Of a stretch of DNA of 64,000 nucleotides, positions 10,476-18,350 are shown piece by piece. The DNA comes from Bacteroidota bacterium (GTDB lineage Bacteria > Bacteroidota > Bacteroidia > Cytophagales > Cyclobacteriaceae): the NCBI GenBank assembly GCA_016191555.1, contig JACPVX010000054.1:1-64000 (forward strand). Direction: 5' to 3'. Made by a program: the position numbers and the translations under genes. Under the pieces are notes generated by a model. It saw only the letters and a list, made by a program, of their open reading frames with translations. It had not been told where the DNA came from and did no database searches. Position 1 is the stretch's first letter. The number at the start of each line of letters is the position of its first letter.

Positions 10476-11582
10476 ATGAAAAGCTTAAAAGTCATCTTAT
10501 TTGTTGTTTGTTCGGGCTTATTTCAAGAAAGCTATTCGCAAATCGTCAATACAGCTACGATGGATACACTGGAAAGTACGGTGATCGGGCATTTGGCTGT
10601 AGGCGGATATTTAGATACATATTACGGATACAATTTCTCTCAACCGCAAGGAGGAACGAGCCCTTACTTTGTTTCATCCAATCGACATGATGAAATGAAT
10701 ATCAATTTAGCTTACCTCGATCTTCGTTATAAGTCTACTAATTTTCGTTTTCGATTTGTGCCGGGTTATGGCACTTACATGAACTCGAACTATTCGAATG
10801 AAGTGGGTACTTTAAAAAATATTGTAGAAGCCAACGCGGGCATTCGACTATCAGCTAAAAGAAACATCTGGTTGGACATTGGCGTTTTTGGTTCGCCCTA
10901 TACAAATGAGAGCGCCATCTCCAAAGATCATTTAATGTATACACGATCTTTTGCACCCGAAAATGTGCCGTATTATTTATCTGGATTAAAGGTGAGTATT
11001 CCGATCAATCCAAAGTGGTCTGCGAATCTTTTTTTGCTGAATGGCTGGCAGGTTATTCAAAGTAATGACAAGAACAAAGCGGTTGGAACGCAAGTAGAAT
11101 TCCGACCGAATCAAAAAATGTTGTTTAATTGGGATACCTATGCCGGCACTAACAAAATAGCACAAGCACCCGATTTTAGGAATCGATATTTCACTGACCT
11201 CTATTGGATTTACAAAGCGAACGAAAAGTTTGACGCCACCGCTTGTGCCTATATCGGTTTACAAGAGCGGGCCAACTCTTCGACTTTAAAATGGTGGCAA
11301 TTAAATTTTATCGGACGCTATCACTTCACGCAACTTCTTTCACTCTCTGGCAGGGTTGAGTACTATGAAGATGAAGGCGTAAACCAAATACCGATCACAG
11401 GCATTGCCACATTTCGTTCGTTTAGCAGTGGCCTATGCCTCAACTACAAAGCCAACCACAATGCACTTGTCCGTCTCGAAGGCCGCCAGTTTGTTTCACC
11501 GGATCAGCTGTATTTTGATTCAAACAATTTGCCTTCCAAAACCAGTTTTCAATTAGTAGCCAGCGTCACCGCCTGGTTTTAA
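10476..11582 (+). CDS. Outer-membrane porin (putative BBP2/OmpL-like beta-barrel)
   Basis: The ATG at 10476 gives 368 residues with a signal peptide (MKSLKVILFVVCSGLFQESYSQ). An upstream TTG at 10461 would add five residues that do not suit a signal peptide. The mature protein is a run of amphipathic strands. It starts with a segment around YLDTYYGYNFSQPQG, passes through FRFVPGYGTYMN, and ends with LVASVTAWF, an aromatic C-terminus for barrel assembly. It resembles the OmpL-like porins common in Bacteroidota. Convergent with the YceI gene, 1 base apart. Confidence 0.75.
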   Translation: MKSLKVILFVVCSGLFQESYSQIVNTATMDTLESTVIGHLAVGGYLDTYYGYNFSQPQGGTSPYFVSSNRHDEMNINLAYLDLRYKSTNFRFRFVPGYGTYMNSNYSNEVGTLKNIVEANAGIRLSAKRNIWLDIGVFGSPYTNESAISKDHLMYTRSFAPENVPYYLSGLKVSIPINPKWSANLFLLNGWQVIQSNDKNKAVGTQVEFRPNQKMLFNWDTYAGTNKIAQAPDFRNRYFTDLYWIYKANEKFDATACAYIGLQERANSSTLKWWQLNFIGRYHFTQLLSLSGRVEYYEDEGVNQIPITGIATFRSFSSGLCLNYKANHNALVRLEGRQFVSPDQLYFDSNNLPSKTSFQLVASVTAWF

Positions 11583-11583
11583 A

Positions 11584-12246
11584 TCATTGCACTTGTTTAT
11601 TGGCAACAATTTTTAGTTTGATGATGACCTCATCATTAATCAGATCATCTTTCAAAGTACCAATGATGCCCGATTGATAAACGATTCCCCACTTGGTGCG
11701 ATCAATGATAAACTCAGGTGTTTCTGCAGAAATAGTATTTTCATCGATCAGCAGCTTAACCGGAATTTCAATAGTATTGGTTTTTCCTTTTAAAGTAAGG
11801 TTGCCTACCACCATTTGGCCCAATGAATCAGTTTTGGTTTGTGTGATTTCAAATTGCCCGAAAGGAAATTTTTCCACTTCAAAGAAATCGGAATTCTTTA
11901 AATGTTCCTCCAGATTCGATTTGTCTTTCCCGCTTTGATCTAAATTGTTAATCGAATTAATATTAATGGTGAATTTCCCGCTGGTCAATCGGTTTTCGTT
12001 GGCAGTAAATTTCCCTTCTTTCAAACGTAAGTTGCCTGTGTGTTTATAATTGGTTGGCGTACCACCTGTCCATTCGATCAAACTAGCTACGGTATCCACC
12101 AGATAAACAGCACCCGAACCATCAAGTGTACTCACTGCGGCTCCACTTTCAGTTGCTACCTCCTGATTTTTCTTCCCACAGCCTACAAAAGCATTTCCAA
12201 TCGCAACTGCCAATCCCAAACCAAGCATCCACTTTTTACTTTTCAT
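11584..12246 (-). CDS. YceI-like lipoprotein
   Basis: This 220-residue protein has a lipoprotein signal (GLGLAVAIGNAFVGC, lipid at about Cys23). It is followed by a YceI domain from about residue 46 (YLVDTVASLIEWTGGTPTNY through TNTIEIPVKL to the end). YceI domains form lipocalin-like barrels that bind isoprenoid or amphiphilic molecules in the periplasm; the ligand here is unknown. A -7-like TAAATTCG lies at 12253-12260 on this strand, and an array of 11-bp-phased hexamers lies further upstream (12294-12343), so the gene is probably regulated by a response regulator. Confidence 0.88.
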   Translation of the reverse strand: MKSKKWMLGLGLAVAIGNAFVGCGKKNQEVATESGAAVSTLDGSGAVYLVDTVASLIEWTGGTPTNYKHTGNLRLKEGKFTANENRLTSGKFTININSINNLDQSGKDKSNLEEHLKNSDFFEVEKFPFGQFEITQTKTDSLGQMVVGNLTLKGKTNTIEIPVKLLIDENTISAETPEFIIDRTKWGIVYQSGIIGTLKDDLINDEVIIKLKIVANKQVQ

Positions 12247-12293
12247 TTTTGTCGAATTTATTTTCCAAAGATCAGACTCTTTTCCATTCTACA

Positions 12294-12343
12294 TTTTAAA
12301 AACTTCTTAAGAGACTGTTAAAGACTTGTTAAACTTTTATAAA
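12294..12343 (-). promoter_or_regulatory. Array of TTAACA-like hexamers at 11-bp spacing (Pho-box-like)
   Basis: Read on the minus strand, hexamers TTTATA, TTAACA, TTAACA, TTAAGA and TTAAAA start exactly 11 bases apart (plus-strand positions 12338, 12327, 12316, 12305 and 12294). TTAACA-like hexamers with 5-base gaps are the form of the Bacillus PhoP box, and OmpR/PhoB-family regulators generally bind direct repeats at this spacing. The array lies between the exopolyphosphatase stop and the YceI promoter, in a place suited to an activator. Confidence 0.55.
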
Positions 12344-13260
12344 GTAGATAGTACTCCTTCTTTCAATGAATAGGAAGAGACAGTAGGACGGGCGAACGAG
12401 TATCGACTGAGCAGGCATTGAATGAGGCAGCAGCCCACCACAATCATATCCACACGCAGTTCAATCATGCCCGGAATTTTCATCCGCTCGTCTCGTGTTT
12501 TTGAATACAGCCTTCGACTGATTGCCTGGAAGGCTTCAATTGTAAGTGGTGTTTCCGGTTCGTTATTGAACGGAATTGAATTTTGCCTGCAATAAATTTC
12601 GCTGAGTGTATCAAATGAACCGGAAACTCCAATCAGTACTTCCGGCTTCCATTTTTCAAGTGCTTCGAAAAGGGGCAACATTTTTTCGTTAAGGTAATGA
12701 TGAATACGTTCAATTTCTTCCTGCAAAATTGGATCGTGATGGTGAAAGAGCTCCATCAATCGCTGGCCACCAATTTCAAAACTTTGTTTCCAAAATGCCT
12801 GATTCGCATCGGCTATAATAAACTCAACGCTTCCTCCTCCGATATCTACAATCAATGCTTTTGAAGCAGGAATAGCAATTGCCTGACGCACGCCTCGGTA
12901 AATCAAATCTGCTTCTTCTTCACCGGAAATTACTTGCGGCCGGAAAAGTGTTTCTGCTTCAATACGCTTTATCAGTGCTTGCTGATTGCTAGCGTTGCGA
13001 ATGGCGCTTGTGCCGATGGCAACCGCTTTAGTTACATCCATTTCTTTCGCCTTCTGATCAAATTGCTTCAAAGCTGCCATAGCCCGATCAATCGCCTCAT
13101 CGGTAATGAATCCGCCATTAATGCCGCCTTTGCCAATTTTAGTGGCAATCCGATCTTGATAAATGCTTTTTAGTTCACGACCGTTCTTTTCCGCAATCAG
13201 CAGCAAAAAAGTATTAGTGCCCATATCCACAATTGCAATTCGTTCATTCATGTTTGGCAT
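12337..13260 (-). CDS. Ppx/GppA family phosphatase (exopolyphosphatase)
   Basis: This 307-residue protein has the sugar-kinase/actin-like fold. It carries the phosphate-1 motif IVDMGTNTFLLLI near the N-terminus, the ISGEEEADLIYRGV segment and the phosphate-2 motif ALIVDIGGGSVEFI. Members hydrolyse polyphosphate or the pppGpp gamma phosphate. It has only the N-terminal catalytic pair of domains and no C-terminal HD domain, like the short Ppx type of this phylum. An ATG three codons in (13251) is an equally good start. Confidence 0.9.
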   Translation of the reverse strand: MPNMNERIAIVDMGTNTFLLLIAEKNGRELKSIYQDRIATKIGKGGINGGFITDEAIDRAMAALKQFDQKAKEMDVTKAVAIGTSAIRNASNQQALIKRIEAETLFRPQVISGEEEADLIYRGVRQAIAIPASKALIVDIGGGSVEFIIADANQAFWKQSFEIGGQRLMELFHHHDPILQEEIERIHHYLNEKMLPLFEALEKWKPEVLIGVSGSFDTLSEIYCRQNSIPFNNEPETPLTIEAFQAISRRLYSKTRDERMKIPGMIELRVDMIVVGCCLIQCLLSRYSFARPTVSSYSLKEGVLSTL

Positions 13261-13352
13261 GTTTAGGGTTGGTGGGCAATCGTAAAATCGATACGCAAAT
13301 TTAGCAACCCATTAGCTATATTTCGGACGCTTAACGCAAATCAATTTACATT

Positions 13353-14909
13353 ATGGCTGATCAACCTCTTTCCGATAAATTTAGTGAGCTCACCCGAAAA
13401 AATGCCGAGGCTTTATTGGGAGGCGGTGAGAAGCGAATCGAACAACAACATGCGAAAGGAAAACTTTCGGCACGCGAGCGTGTGCTGTTGTTGCTGGACG
13501 AAGGATCGTTTGAGGAATTAGGGAAGTTTGTATTACATCGCAGCAAAGACTTTGGTTTAGATAAGGAACATTATTTAGGTGATGGAGTCGTAACTGGCTA
13601 TGGAACGATTGATGGAAGATTAGTCTATGTATTTTCACAAGACTTTACCGTCTTTGGCGGATCACTTTCTGAAACACATGCCGAGAAAATTGTGAAGGTA
13701 ATGGAACTCGCCATGAAAAATGGTGCGCCTGTGATCGGACTCAATGATTCCGGAGGCGCGCGTATTCAAGAAGGTGTTGTGTCGCTGGGCGGATATGCAG
13801 ATATTTTTTATCGCAATGTGATGGCTTCTGGTGTGGTGCCCCAAATCTCCGCGATTATGGGTCCATGTGCAGGTGGTGCCGTGTATTCTCCTGCTATGAC
13901 GGATTTTATCTTCATGGTCGAGAAAACCTCTTTCATGTTTGTCACCGGCCCCAACGTGGTGAAAACGGTAACACATGAAAATGTAACAGCCGAAGAATTA
14001 GGCGGTGCCTCGGCACATAGCACAAAAAGCGGAGTTACTCATTTCGCTTGCGCGAATGAGGTGGAATGTATTCAGCAGATCAAGCAATTGTTCAGCTATG
14101 TTCCGCAAAACTGCGAGGATGATGCGCCCCGTTTGCCGTACGAATTAAAAGATGAGAAACGACCCGCACTGAATAACATCATTCCGGCCAATCCCAATCA
14201 GCCGTATGATATGCGCGAGGTGATTCAGGGAATTGTAGATGCTGATTCTTTCTTTGAAGTACACAAAAACTTTGCAGAGAATATAGTCGTTGGCTTTGCG
14301 CGACTGGCAGGCCGTAGCATTGGTATTGTGGGCAATCAGCCCGCGTCATTAGCCGGAGTTTTAGATATTGATTCAAGTGTGAAAGGTGCTCGTTTTGTTC
14401 GCTTCTGCGATTCATTTAATATACCCTTATTGGTTTTAGAGGACGTACCTGGATTTCTACCCGGCACCGATCAGGAGTGGAATGCAATCATTACCAATGG
14501 CGCCAAGTTGCTCTATGCATTTAGCGAAGCCACCGTCCCACGTGTTACAGTTATCACCCGCAAGGCGTATGGCGGAGCGTATGATGTAATGAATAGCAAA
14601 CACATCGGTGCCGACTTAAACTATGCTTGGCCTACCGCTGAAATTGCCGTGATGGGTGCCAAAGGCGCTGCTGAGATTATCTTCAAAAAAGAGATTTCAG
14701 AAGCCGCAGACCCTGAGGCGAAACTTGCGGAGAAGGTTGACGAATACACGCGCAAATTTGCTAACCCGTACCGCGCTGCCCACCGAGGCTATGTGGACGA
14801 AGTAATTTACCCGGAACAAACTCGTGAAAAACTGATTCGCGCCTTTCAAATGCTGGAAAATAAGGTGGCTGTTTTGCCCAAAAAGAAGCACGGTAATATC
14901 CCTCTATAA
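13353..14909 (+). CDS. Acyl-CoA carboxylase carboxyltransferase (beta) subunit, propionyl/methylmalonyl type
   Basis: This 518-residue protein has the crotonase-fold carboxyltransferase. Its N half contains [21 protein letters not shown], the oxyanion-hole segment [13 protein letters not shown] and [12 protein letters not shown]. Its C half contains [16 protein letters not shown] and [16 protein letters not shown]. It moves the carboxyl group from carboxybiotin to an acyl-CoA, probably propionyl-CoA, giving methylmalonyl-CoA. The biotin-carrier and carboxylase subunits are not in the window. A biotin ligase gene (birA) is present at 60.3 kb. Confidence 0.93.
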   Translation: MADQPLSDKFSELTRKNAEALLGGGEKRIEQQHAKGKLSARERVLLLLDEGSFEELGKFVLHRSKDFGLDKEHYLGDGVVTGYGTIDGRLVYVFSQDFTVFGGSLSETHAEKIVKVMELAMKNGAPVIGLNDSGGARIQEGVVSLGGYADIFYRNVMASGVVPQISAIMGPCAGGAVYSPAMTDFIFMVEKTSFMFVTGPNVVKTVTHENVTAEELGGASAHSTKSGVTHFACANEVECIQQIKQLFSYVPQNCEDDAPRLPYELKDEKRPALNNIIPANPNQPYDMREVIQGIVDADSFFEVHKNFAENIVVGFARLAGRSIGIVGNQPASLAGVLDIDSSVKGARFVRFCDSFNIPLLVLEDVPGFLPGTDQEWNAIITNGAKLLYAFSEATVPRVTVITRKAYGGAYDVMNSKHIGADLNYAWPTAEIAVMGAKGAAEIIFKKEISEAADPEAKLAEKVDEYTRKFANPYRAAHRGYVDEVIYPEQTREKLIRAFQMLENKVAVLPKKKHGNIPL

Positions 14910-14917
14910 ATTAGGGT

Positions 14918-14944
14918 GCGGAGAATAGCTGCCATATTCTCCGC
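14918..14944 (+). terminator. Hairpin terminator after the carboxyltransferase gene
   Basis: A perfect 10-bp stem (14918-14927 with 14935-14944) closes a 7-base loop 9 bases after the stop codon. The following sequence is T-rich but has no strong T-run. Confidence 0.6.
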
Positions 14945-14962
14945 ATTCGTAATTACATTTTA

Positions 14963-15165
14963 GATCAAAATTGGCCGGAATTTACCTGGAACCATGAAGC
15001 AATGGTGGATTTGATGGCAAACTACATTCTTCCAAATGGGCCGAGATGACGAAAACCTCACCCGATACAGCCTTACGGGATATTCAAAACCTGATCGAGA
15101 AAGGTATGTTAGTAAAAGAGGTGGGTGGGGGAAGAAGTACGAGTTATGTGCTTACTAAATTGTGA
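14963..15165 (+). pseudogene. Remnant of a Fic-family (DUF4172-type) gene with a large internal deletion
   Basis: From 14963 the first frame reads DQNWPEFTWNHEAM, like the N-terminal DUF4172 domain of Fic proteins (xPDWPxFxWD). From about 15031 another frame reads SKWAEMTKTSPDTALRDIQN and ends RSTSYVLTKL before a TGA at 15163-15165, like the C-terminal winged helix of the same family. The whole Fic domain with its HPFxDGNGR motif is missing and the two ends are out of frame. This is an internal deletion plus frameshift of a gene of about 370 codons. Family recognition is from memory. Confidence 0.7.
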
Positions 15166-15190
15166 ACGATAACTTTGAACCCTATTTATT

Positions 15191-15198
15191 TATCTTTG
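15191..15198 (+). promoter_or_regulatory. Candidate -7 element upstream of the M42 peptidase
   Basis: TATCTTTG matches TAnnTTTG and lies 39 bases before the ATG. A TTTG at 15174-15177 is only 13 bases upstream, shorter than the usual -33 spacing. Confidence 0.45.
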
Positions 15199-15237
15199 AT
15201 ACAACAATTCGATTTTCATCAGTAACTCTCATACACC

Positions 15238-16308
15238 ATGGACAAACAAAGTAAAAAATTCCTCTACGAGTATTTAAATAATGCATCGCCAACCGGCTTT
15301 GAATCGTCAGGTCAGCAAATCTGGTTGGATTACATTAAACCATACATCAACGACTACATGATTGACGTGTACGGCACTGCGGTAGGGATTGTCAATCCGA
15401 AAGCTGTTTATAAAGTTGTGATCGAGGCGCATGCCGATGAGATCAGTTGGTTTGTCAACTACATTACCGATGATGGTTATATCTATGTGCGCAGGAATGG
15501 TGGTTCCGATCATCAGATTGCACCGAGCATGCGGGTGAACATCCATACCGAAAAAGGTATTGTGAAAGGCGTATTCGGTTGGCCGGCCATCCACGTACGT
15601 GATGCAGGTAAGGAAGAAGCTCCTAGCTTAAAGAACATCTTTATCGACTGCGGAGCAGCTTCTAAAAAGGAAGTCGAGTCGATGGGTATTCATGTTGGTA
15701 CGGTGATCACCTTCGAGGCCGACCTGATGGAAATGAACAAAAATTACTTAGTAGGCCGCGCCCTGGACAACCGCATGGGCGGATTTATGATTGCCGAAGT
15801 TACCCGCAGGCTTAGCGAGAACAAAAAGAAACTGCCTTTTGGCCTTTATGTGGTGAATTCAGTACAAGAAGAAATTGGATTACGGGGAGCGGAAATGATC
15901 AGCCGCAGAATTAAGCCCGATTTGGCCATTTGTACAGACGTAACCCACGATACGCAATCGCCAATGTATAATAAGAAAGAAAGCGGTAATCTGAAGTGCG
16001 GTTTAGGCCCGGTGGTTTGTATTGGACCGGCCGTACAGAACAATGTGTTGAAAGTGATCACCCAAACGGCCGAAAAGAAGAAGATACCATTCCAGAGGCA
16101 GGCCGTTTCCCGGTCCACGGGCACCGACACCGATTCATTTGCCTATTCGGCAGAGGGAGTAGCTTCGGCTCTTATTTCTCTACCGCTTAAATACATGCAT
16201 ACCACTGTGGAGACCGTTCACAAAGAAGATGTGGAGAATGTTATTAACCTGATTTATGAAGTTTTACTGCAATTAAAGCCTGGCCACGACTATCGGTACA
16301 TCAAATAG
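15238..16308 (+). CDS. M42 family metallopeptidase (glutamyl/deblocking aminopeptidase type)
   Basis: This 356-residue cytosolic di-metal peptidase usually forms large dodecameric shells and trims peptides from the proteasome or other proteases. The family pattern is visible: IEAHADEISWFVN (metal His and Asp), the VGRALDNRMGGFMIAEV bridging Asp, VNSVQEEIGLRGAE (catalytic Glu pair), ICTDVTHDTQSP and the C-terminal LKYMHTTVETVHKEDVEN. The ATG at 15238 gives the expected N-terminus. A hairpin follows at 16411. Confidence 0.92.
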   Translation: MDKQSKKFLYEYLNNASPTGFESSGQQIWLDYIKPYINDYMIDVYGTAVGIVNPKAVYKVVIEAHADEISWFVNYITDDGYIYVRRNGGSDHQIAPSMRVNIHTEKGIVKGVFGWPAIHVRDAGKEEAPSLKNIFIDCGAASKKEVESMGIHVGTVITFEADLMEMNKNYLVGRALDNRMGGFMIAEVTRRLSENKKKLPFGLYVVNSVQEEIGLRGAEMISRRIKPDLAICTDVTHDTQSPMYNKKESGNLKCGLGPVVCIGPAVQNNVLKVITQTAEKKKIPFQRQAVSRSTGTDTDSFAYSAEGVASALISLPLKYMHTTVETVHKEDVENVINLIYEVLLQLKPGHDYRYIK

Positions 16309-16410
16309 GTTGGTCGAAAATTACCGTCTATCGATTGTTTTGGCCATTTAGGCCGATCGGGGTAAAAGGAATAAGAAAATATTACATCCGATAGTATTCA
16401 AAAAAGAGAG

Positions 16411-16434
16411 ACCCTTTCAGGAGACTGGAAGGGT
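16411..16434 (+). terminator. Hairpin terminator, overlapping the next promoter
   Basis: A 10-bp stem (16411-16420 with 16425-16434, one G-T pair) closes a GAGA loop and is followed by TTACTTTTG. It lies 102 bases after the peptidase stop. The same bases overlap the spacer of the promoter at 16415-16443. Confidence 0.7.
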
Positions 16435-16443
16435 TTACTTTTG
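16415..16443 (+). promoter_or_regulatory. Promoter of the first YfiR-like gene
   Basis: TTTC at 16415-16418, a 17-base spacer and TACTTTTG at 16436-16443 give a near-consensus Bacteroidota promoter. The expected start point is about 35 bases before the ATG at 16483. Confidence 0.55.
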
Positions 16444-16482
16444 TAACTATAAATCAAATAGAAATACCCAAATCAAACGATT

Positions 16483-16995
16483 ATGAAACTTCGATTTTTT
16501 GCCCTTGTAGCTTTTGTGTCAGTAAGTCAAATTGCTTTTGCGCAGGATCGCCCCATGCATGAAATCCACACGATGATGGTTTTCAATTTTACGAAATATG
16601 TTCAATGGCCTGATCAAGATCAGCCCGGTGAATTTGTAATTGGTGTGGTTGGCAATGAAGATGTTTATAAGACATTATCAACCTGGTACACCGGAAAGAC
16701 AAAAGGGCACAAAACCTATGTGATTAAGAAATTTGCCAATGCTTCCGAAGTTACCGATTGTGCGGTGGTTTACATCGACAAAAGCAAAAGTGGAGAGTTT
16801 GAGGCGATCAATAATAAAGTAAAGGGCAAAGGCACTTTGGTTGTTACGGATCGACATGGTTTAGGAGCAAAAGGCAGCTGTATCAATTTCAAAACAGTGG
16901 ATGATAAGTTGCGCTACGAAATAAATCAAAAAGCTGTTGAAACTGCTAATTTGAAGGTTTCCAGCGCCCTTACTTCAATGGCCATCTTAATTTAA
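16483..16995 (+). CDS. YfiR-like periplasmic protein, first of a tandem pair
   Basis: This 170-residue protein has a signal peptide (MKLRFFALVAFVSVSQIAFA, cleavage before QDRPMHE). Its DUF4154/YfiR domain is recognised by EIHTMMVFNFTKYVQWPDQD near residue 27, a central GVVGNEDVYKTL and CAVVYIDKSKSGEFEAINN, and a late TDRHGLGAKGSCINF. Two cysteines are in positions shared with the neighbour and may form a disulfide. In Pseudomonas, YfiR restrains the diguanylate cyclase YfiN, but no such gene is adjacent here. It is a clear paralogue of the next gene. Confidence 0.85.
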   Translation: MKLRFFALVAFVSVSQIAFAQDRPMHEIHTMMVFNFTKYVQWPDQDQPGEFVIGVVGNEDVYKTLSTWYTGKTKGHKTYVIKKFANASEVTDCAVVYIDKSKSGEFEAINNKVKGKGTLVVTDRHGLGAKGSCINFKTVDDKLRYEINQKAVETANLKVSSALTSMAILI

Positions 16996-17002
16996 GAAGG
17001 TC

Positions 17003-17032
17003 TTTGTTAAGATTTAGTTTAAATTACCTTTG
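17003..17032 (+). promoter_or_regulatory. Promoter of the second YfiR-like gene
   Basis: TTTG at 17003-17006, an 18-base spacer and TACCTTTG at 17025-17032 are an exact match to the Bacteroidota -33/-7 consensus. The predicted start point is about 17 bases before the ATG at 17055, so this copy has its own promoter. Confidence 0.78.
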
Positions 17033-17054
17033 TGTTTTTGTAAATTAGATCACT

Positions 17055-17570
17055 ATGAAAAGAATACTCCCCGTTCTCACTTTTCTGCTCGTTAGCGGAC
17101 TAGCTGGCTTCGCACAAACGGAAAAGCCGATGCATGAAATTCATGCGCAGATGATTTATAACTTTATCAAGTACATTCAATGGCCTAATGATGGTGAGCC
17201 GGGTGAATTTGTGGTAGGAATCATTGGAGAGGATGACGTATTCAATACATTGAAAAGTTATTATGACGGCAAGCCGAAAGGCGCCAAAAAATATTCTATC
17301 CGTAAGTTATCCGGAGCGGAAGAGGCATCTACTTGTGCGGTTGTTTACATCGGTAAAACCAAAAGTGGTCAATTTGAGAATGTAAAGAATGCGGTAACAG
17401 GCAAACCGATTTTAACCATTACAGATAGCTTCAACCTCGGCAAAAAGGGTAGCTGTATCAATTTCAAAGTAATTGATGGAAAGTTGAAATTTGAATTGAA
17501 TCAGGCATCGGTAACCTCTTCTACCTTGAAAGTTGCCAGCCAATTAAGTAGTATGGCTATCGTCATCTAA
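17055..17570 (+). CDS. YfiR-like periplasmic protein, second of a tandem pair
   Basis: This 171-residue paralogue of the preceding gene has the same plan: a signal peptide (MKRILPVLTFLLVSGLAGFA), EIHAQMIYNFIKYIQWPND, GIIGEDDVFNTLKSYYDGKP, CAVVYIGKTKSGQFENV and KKGSCINFKVIDGKL. Both cysteines are kept. The two proteins differ at many sites, so the duplication is not recent. It has its own consensus promoter, and the BtuF-like gene starts 4 bases after its stop and is probably cotranscribed. Confidence 0.85.
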   Translation: MKRILPVLTFLLVSGLAGFAQTEKPMHEIHAQMIYNFIKYIQWPNDGEPGEFVVGIIGEDDVFNTLKSYYDGKPKGAKKYSIRKLSGAEEASTCAVVYIGKTKSGQFENVKNAVTGKPILTITDSFNLGKKGSCINFKVIDGKLKFELNQASVTSSTLKVASQLSSMAIVI

Positions 17571-17573
17571 CCG

Positions 17574-18350
17574 GTGGCAATCCGGTCTTTTGTTGATCAA
17601 CTCGGAAGATCGGTTGAATTCAACTTTCCTCCTAAACGAATCATATCATTAGTTCCGTCTCAGACGGAACTTTTGTTTTATATGGGGTTGAGTGATTCCC
17701 TTGTCGGGATAACCAAGTTTTGCATTCACCCTGCCGAAAAGGTAAAAAAAATCACCAAAATAGGAGGTACTAAAACGGTGCGCTTCGACTTGATCGATCA
17801 ACTTCAACCGGACTTGATTATTGGGAATAAGGAAGAGAATGAGCAAAGCGTTATCACTGAATTAGCAGAAAAATACCCGGTTTGGATGAGCGACATCTGC
17901 CGTTTCGATGATGCGCTTCGTATGATTCAGGATTTAGGTGAAATAACCAATCGCGCTGCACAAGCCGCGGATTTAGCGACAAAAATTACGGTAGCATTTC
18001 AAAACATCGATCATCGAATGGATCGGAGGGTGCTGTATCTTATCTGGAAATCGCCCTGGATGGCGGCAGGAAAAAATACCTTTATTGATTCGATACTTTC
18101 AAAAGCCGGATGGCAAAACGCAGTTTTATTCGAAAGGTATCCCGCGCTAACCGATGCTCAGATTGAATCGATAAATCCCGAGATTGTATTTCTCTCTAGC
18201 GAGCCATTTCCATTTGCCGAAAAGCACATCGAAGAACTGAAACTGCTTCTCCCACAGGCGAAAATTGTTTTGGTAGATGGTGAAATGTTTTCCTGGTATG
18301 GAAACCGAATGTTGCTGGCACCCGCGTATTTCAATTCGCTGGCTCTTTGA
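17574..18350 (+). CDS. Helical backbone metal receptor (BtuF/TroA-like), no visible signal peptide
   Basis: The protein has 258 residues and starts at GTG 17574, 4 bases after the YfiR stop. It has the fold of vitamin B12 or iron-chelate binding proteins: PPKRIISLVPSQTELLFYMG, LVGITKFCIHP, LQPDLIIGNKEENEQSVI, and a C-terminal lobe with WKSPWMAAGKNTFID. It lacks an N-terminal signal peptide, so it is either cytoplasmic or its start is misjudged. Such leaderless BtuF homologues are seen elsewhere in this phylum. Its last 20 bases overlap aroA on the other strand. Confidence 0.8.
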   Translation: MAIRSFVDQLGRSVEFNFPPKRIISLVPSQTELLFYMGLSDSLVGITKFCIHPAEKVKKITKIGGTKTVRFDLIDQLQPDLIIGNKEENEQSVITELAEKYPVWMSDICRFDDALRMIQDLGEITNRAAQAADLATKITVAFQNIDHRMDRRVLYLIWKSPWMAAGKNTFIDSILSKAGWQNAVLFERYPALTDAQIESINPEIVFLSSEPFPFAEKHIEELKLLLPQAKIVLVDGEMFSWYGNRMLLAPAYFNSLAL

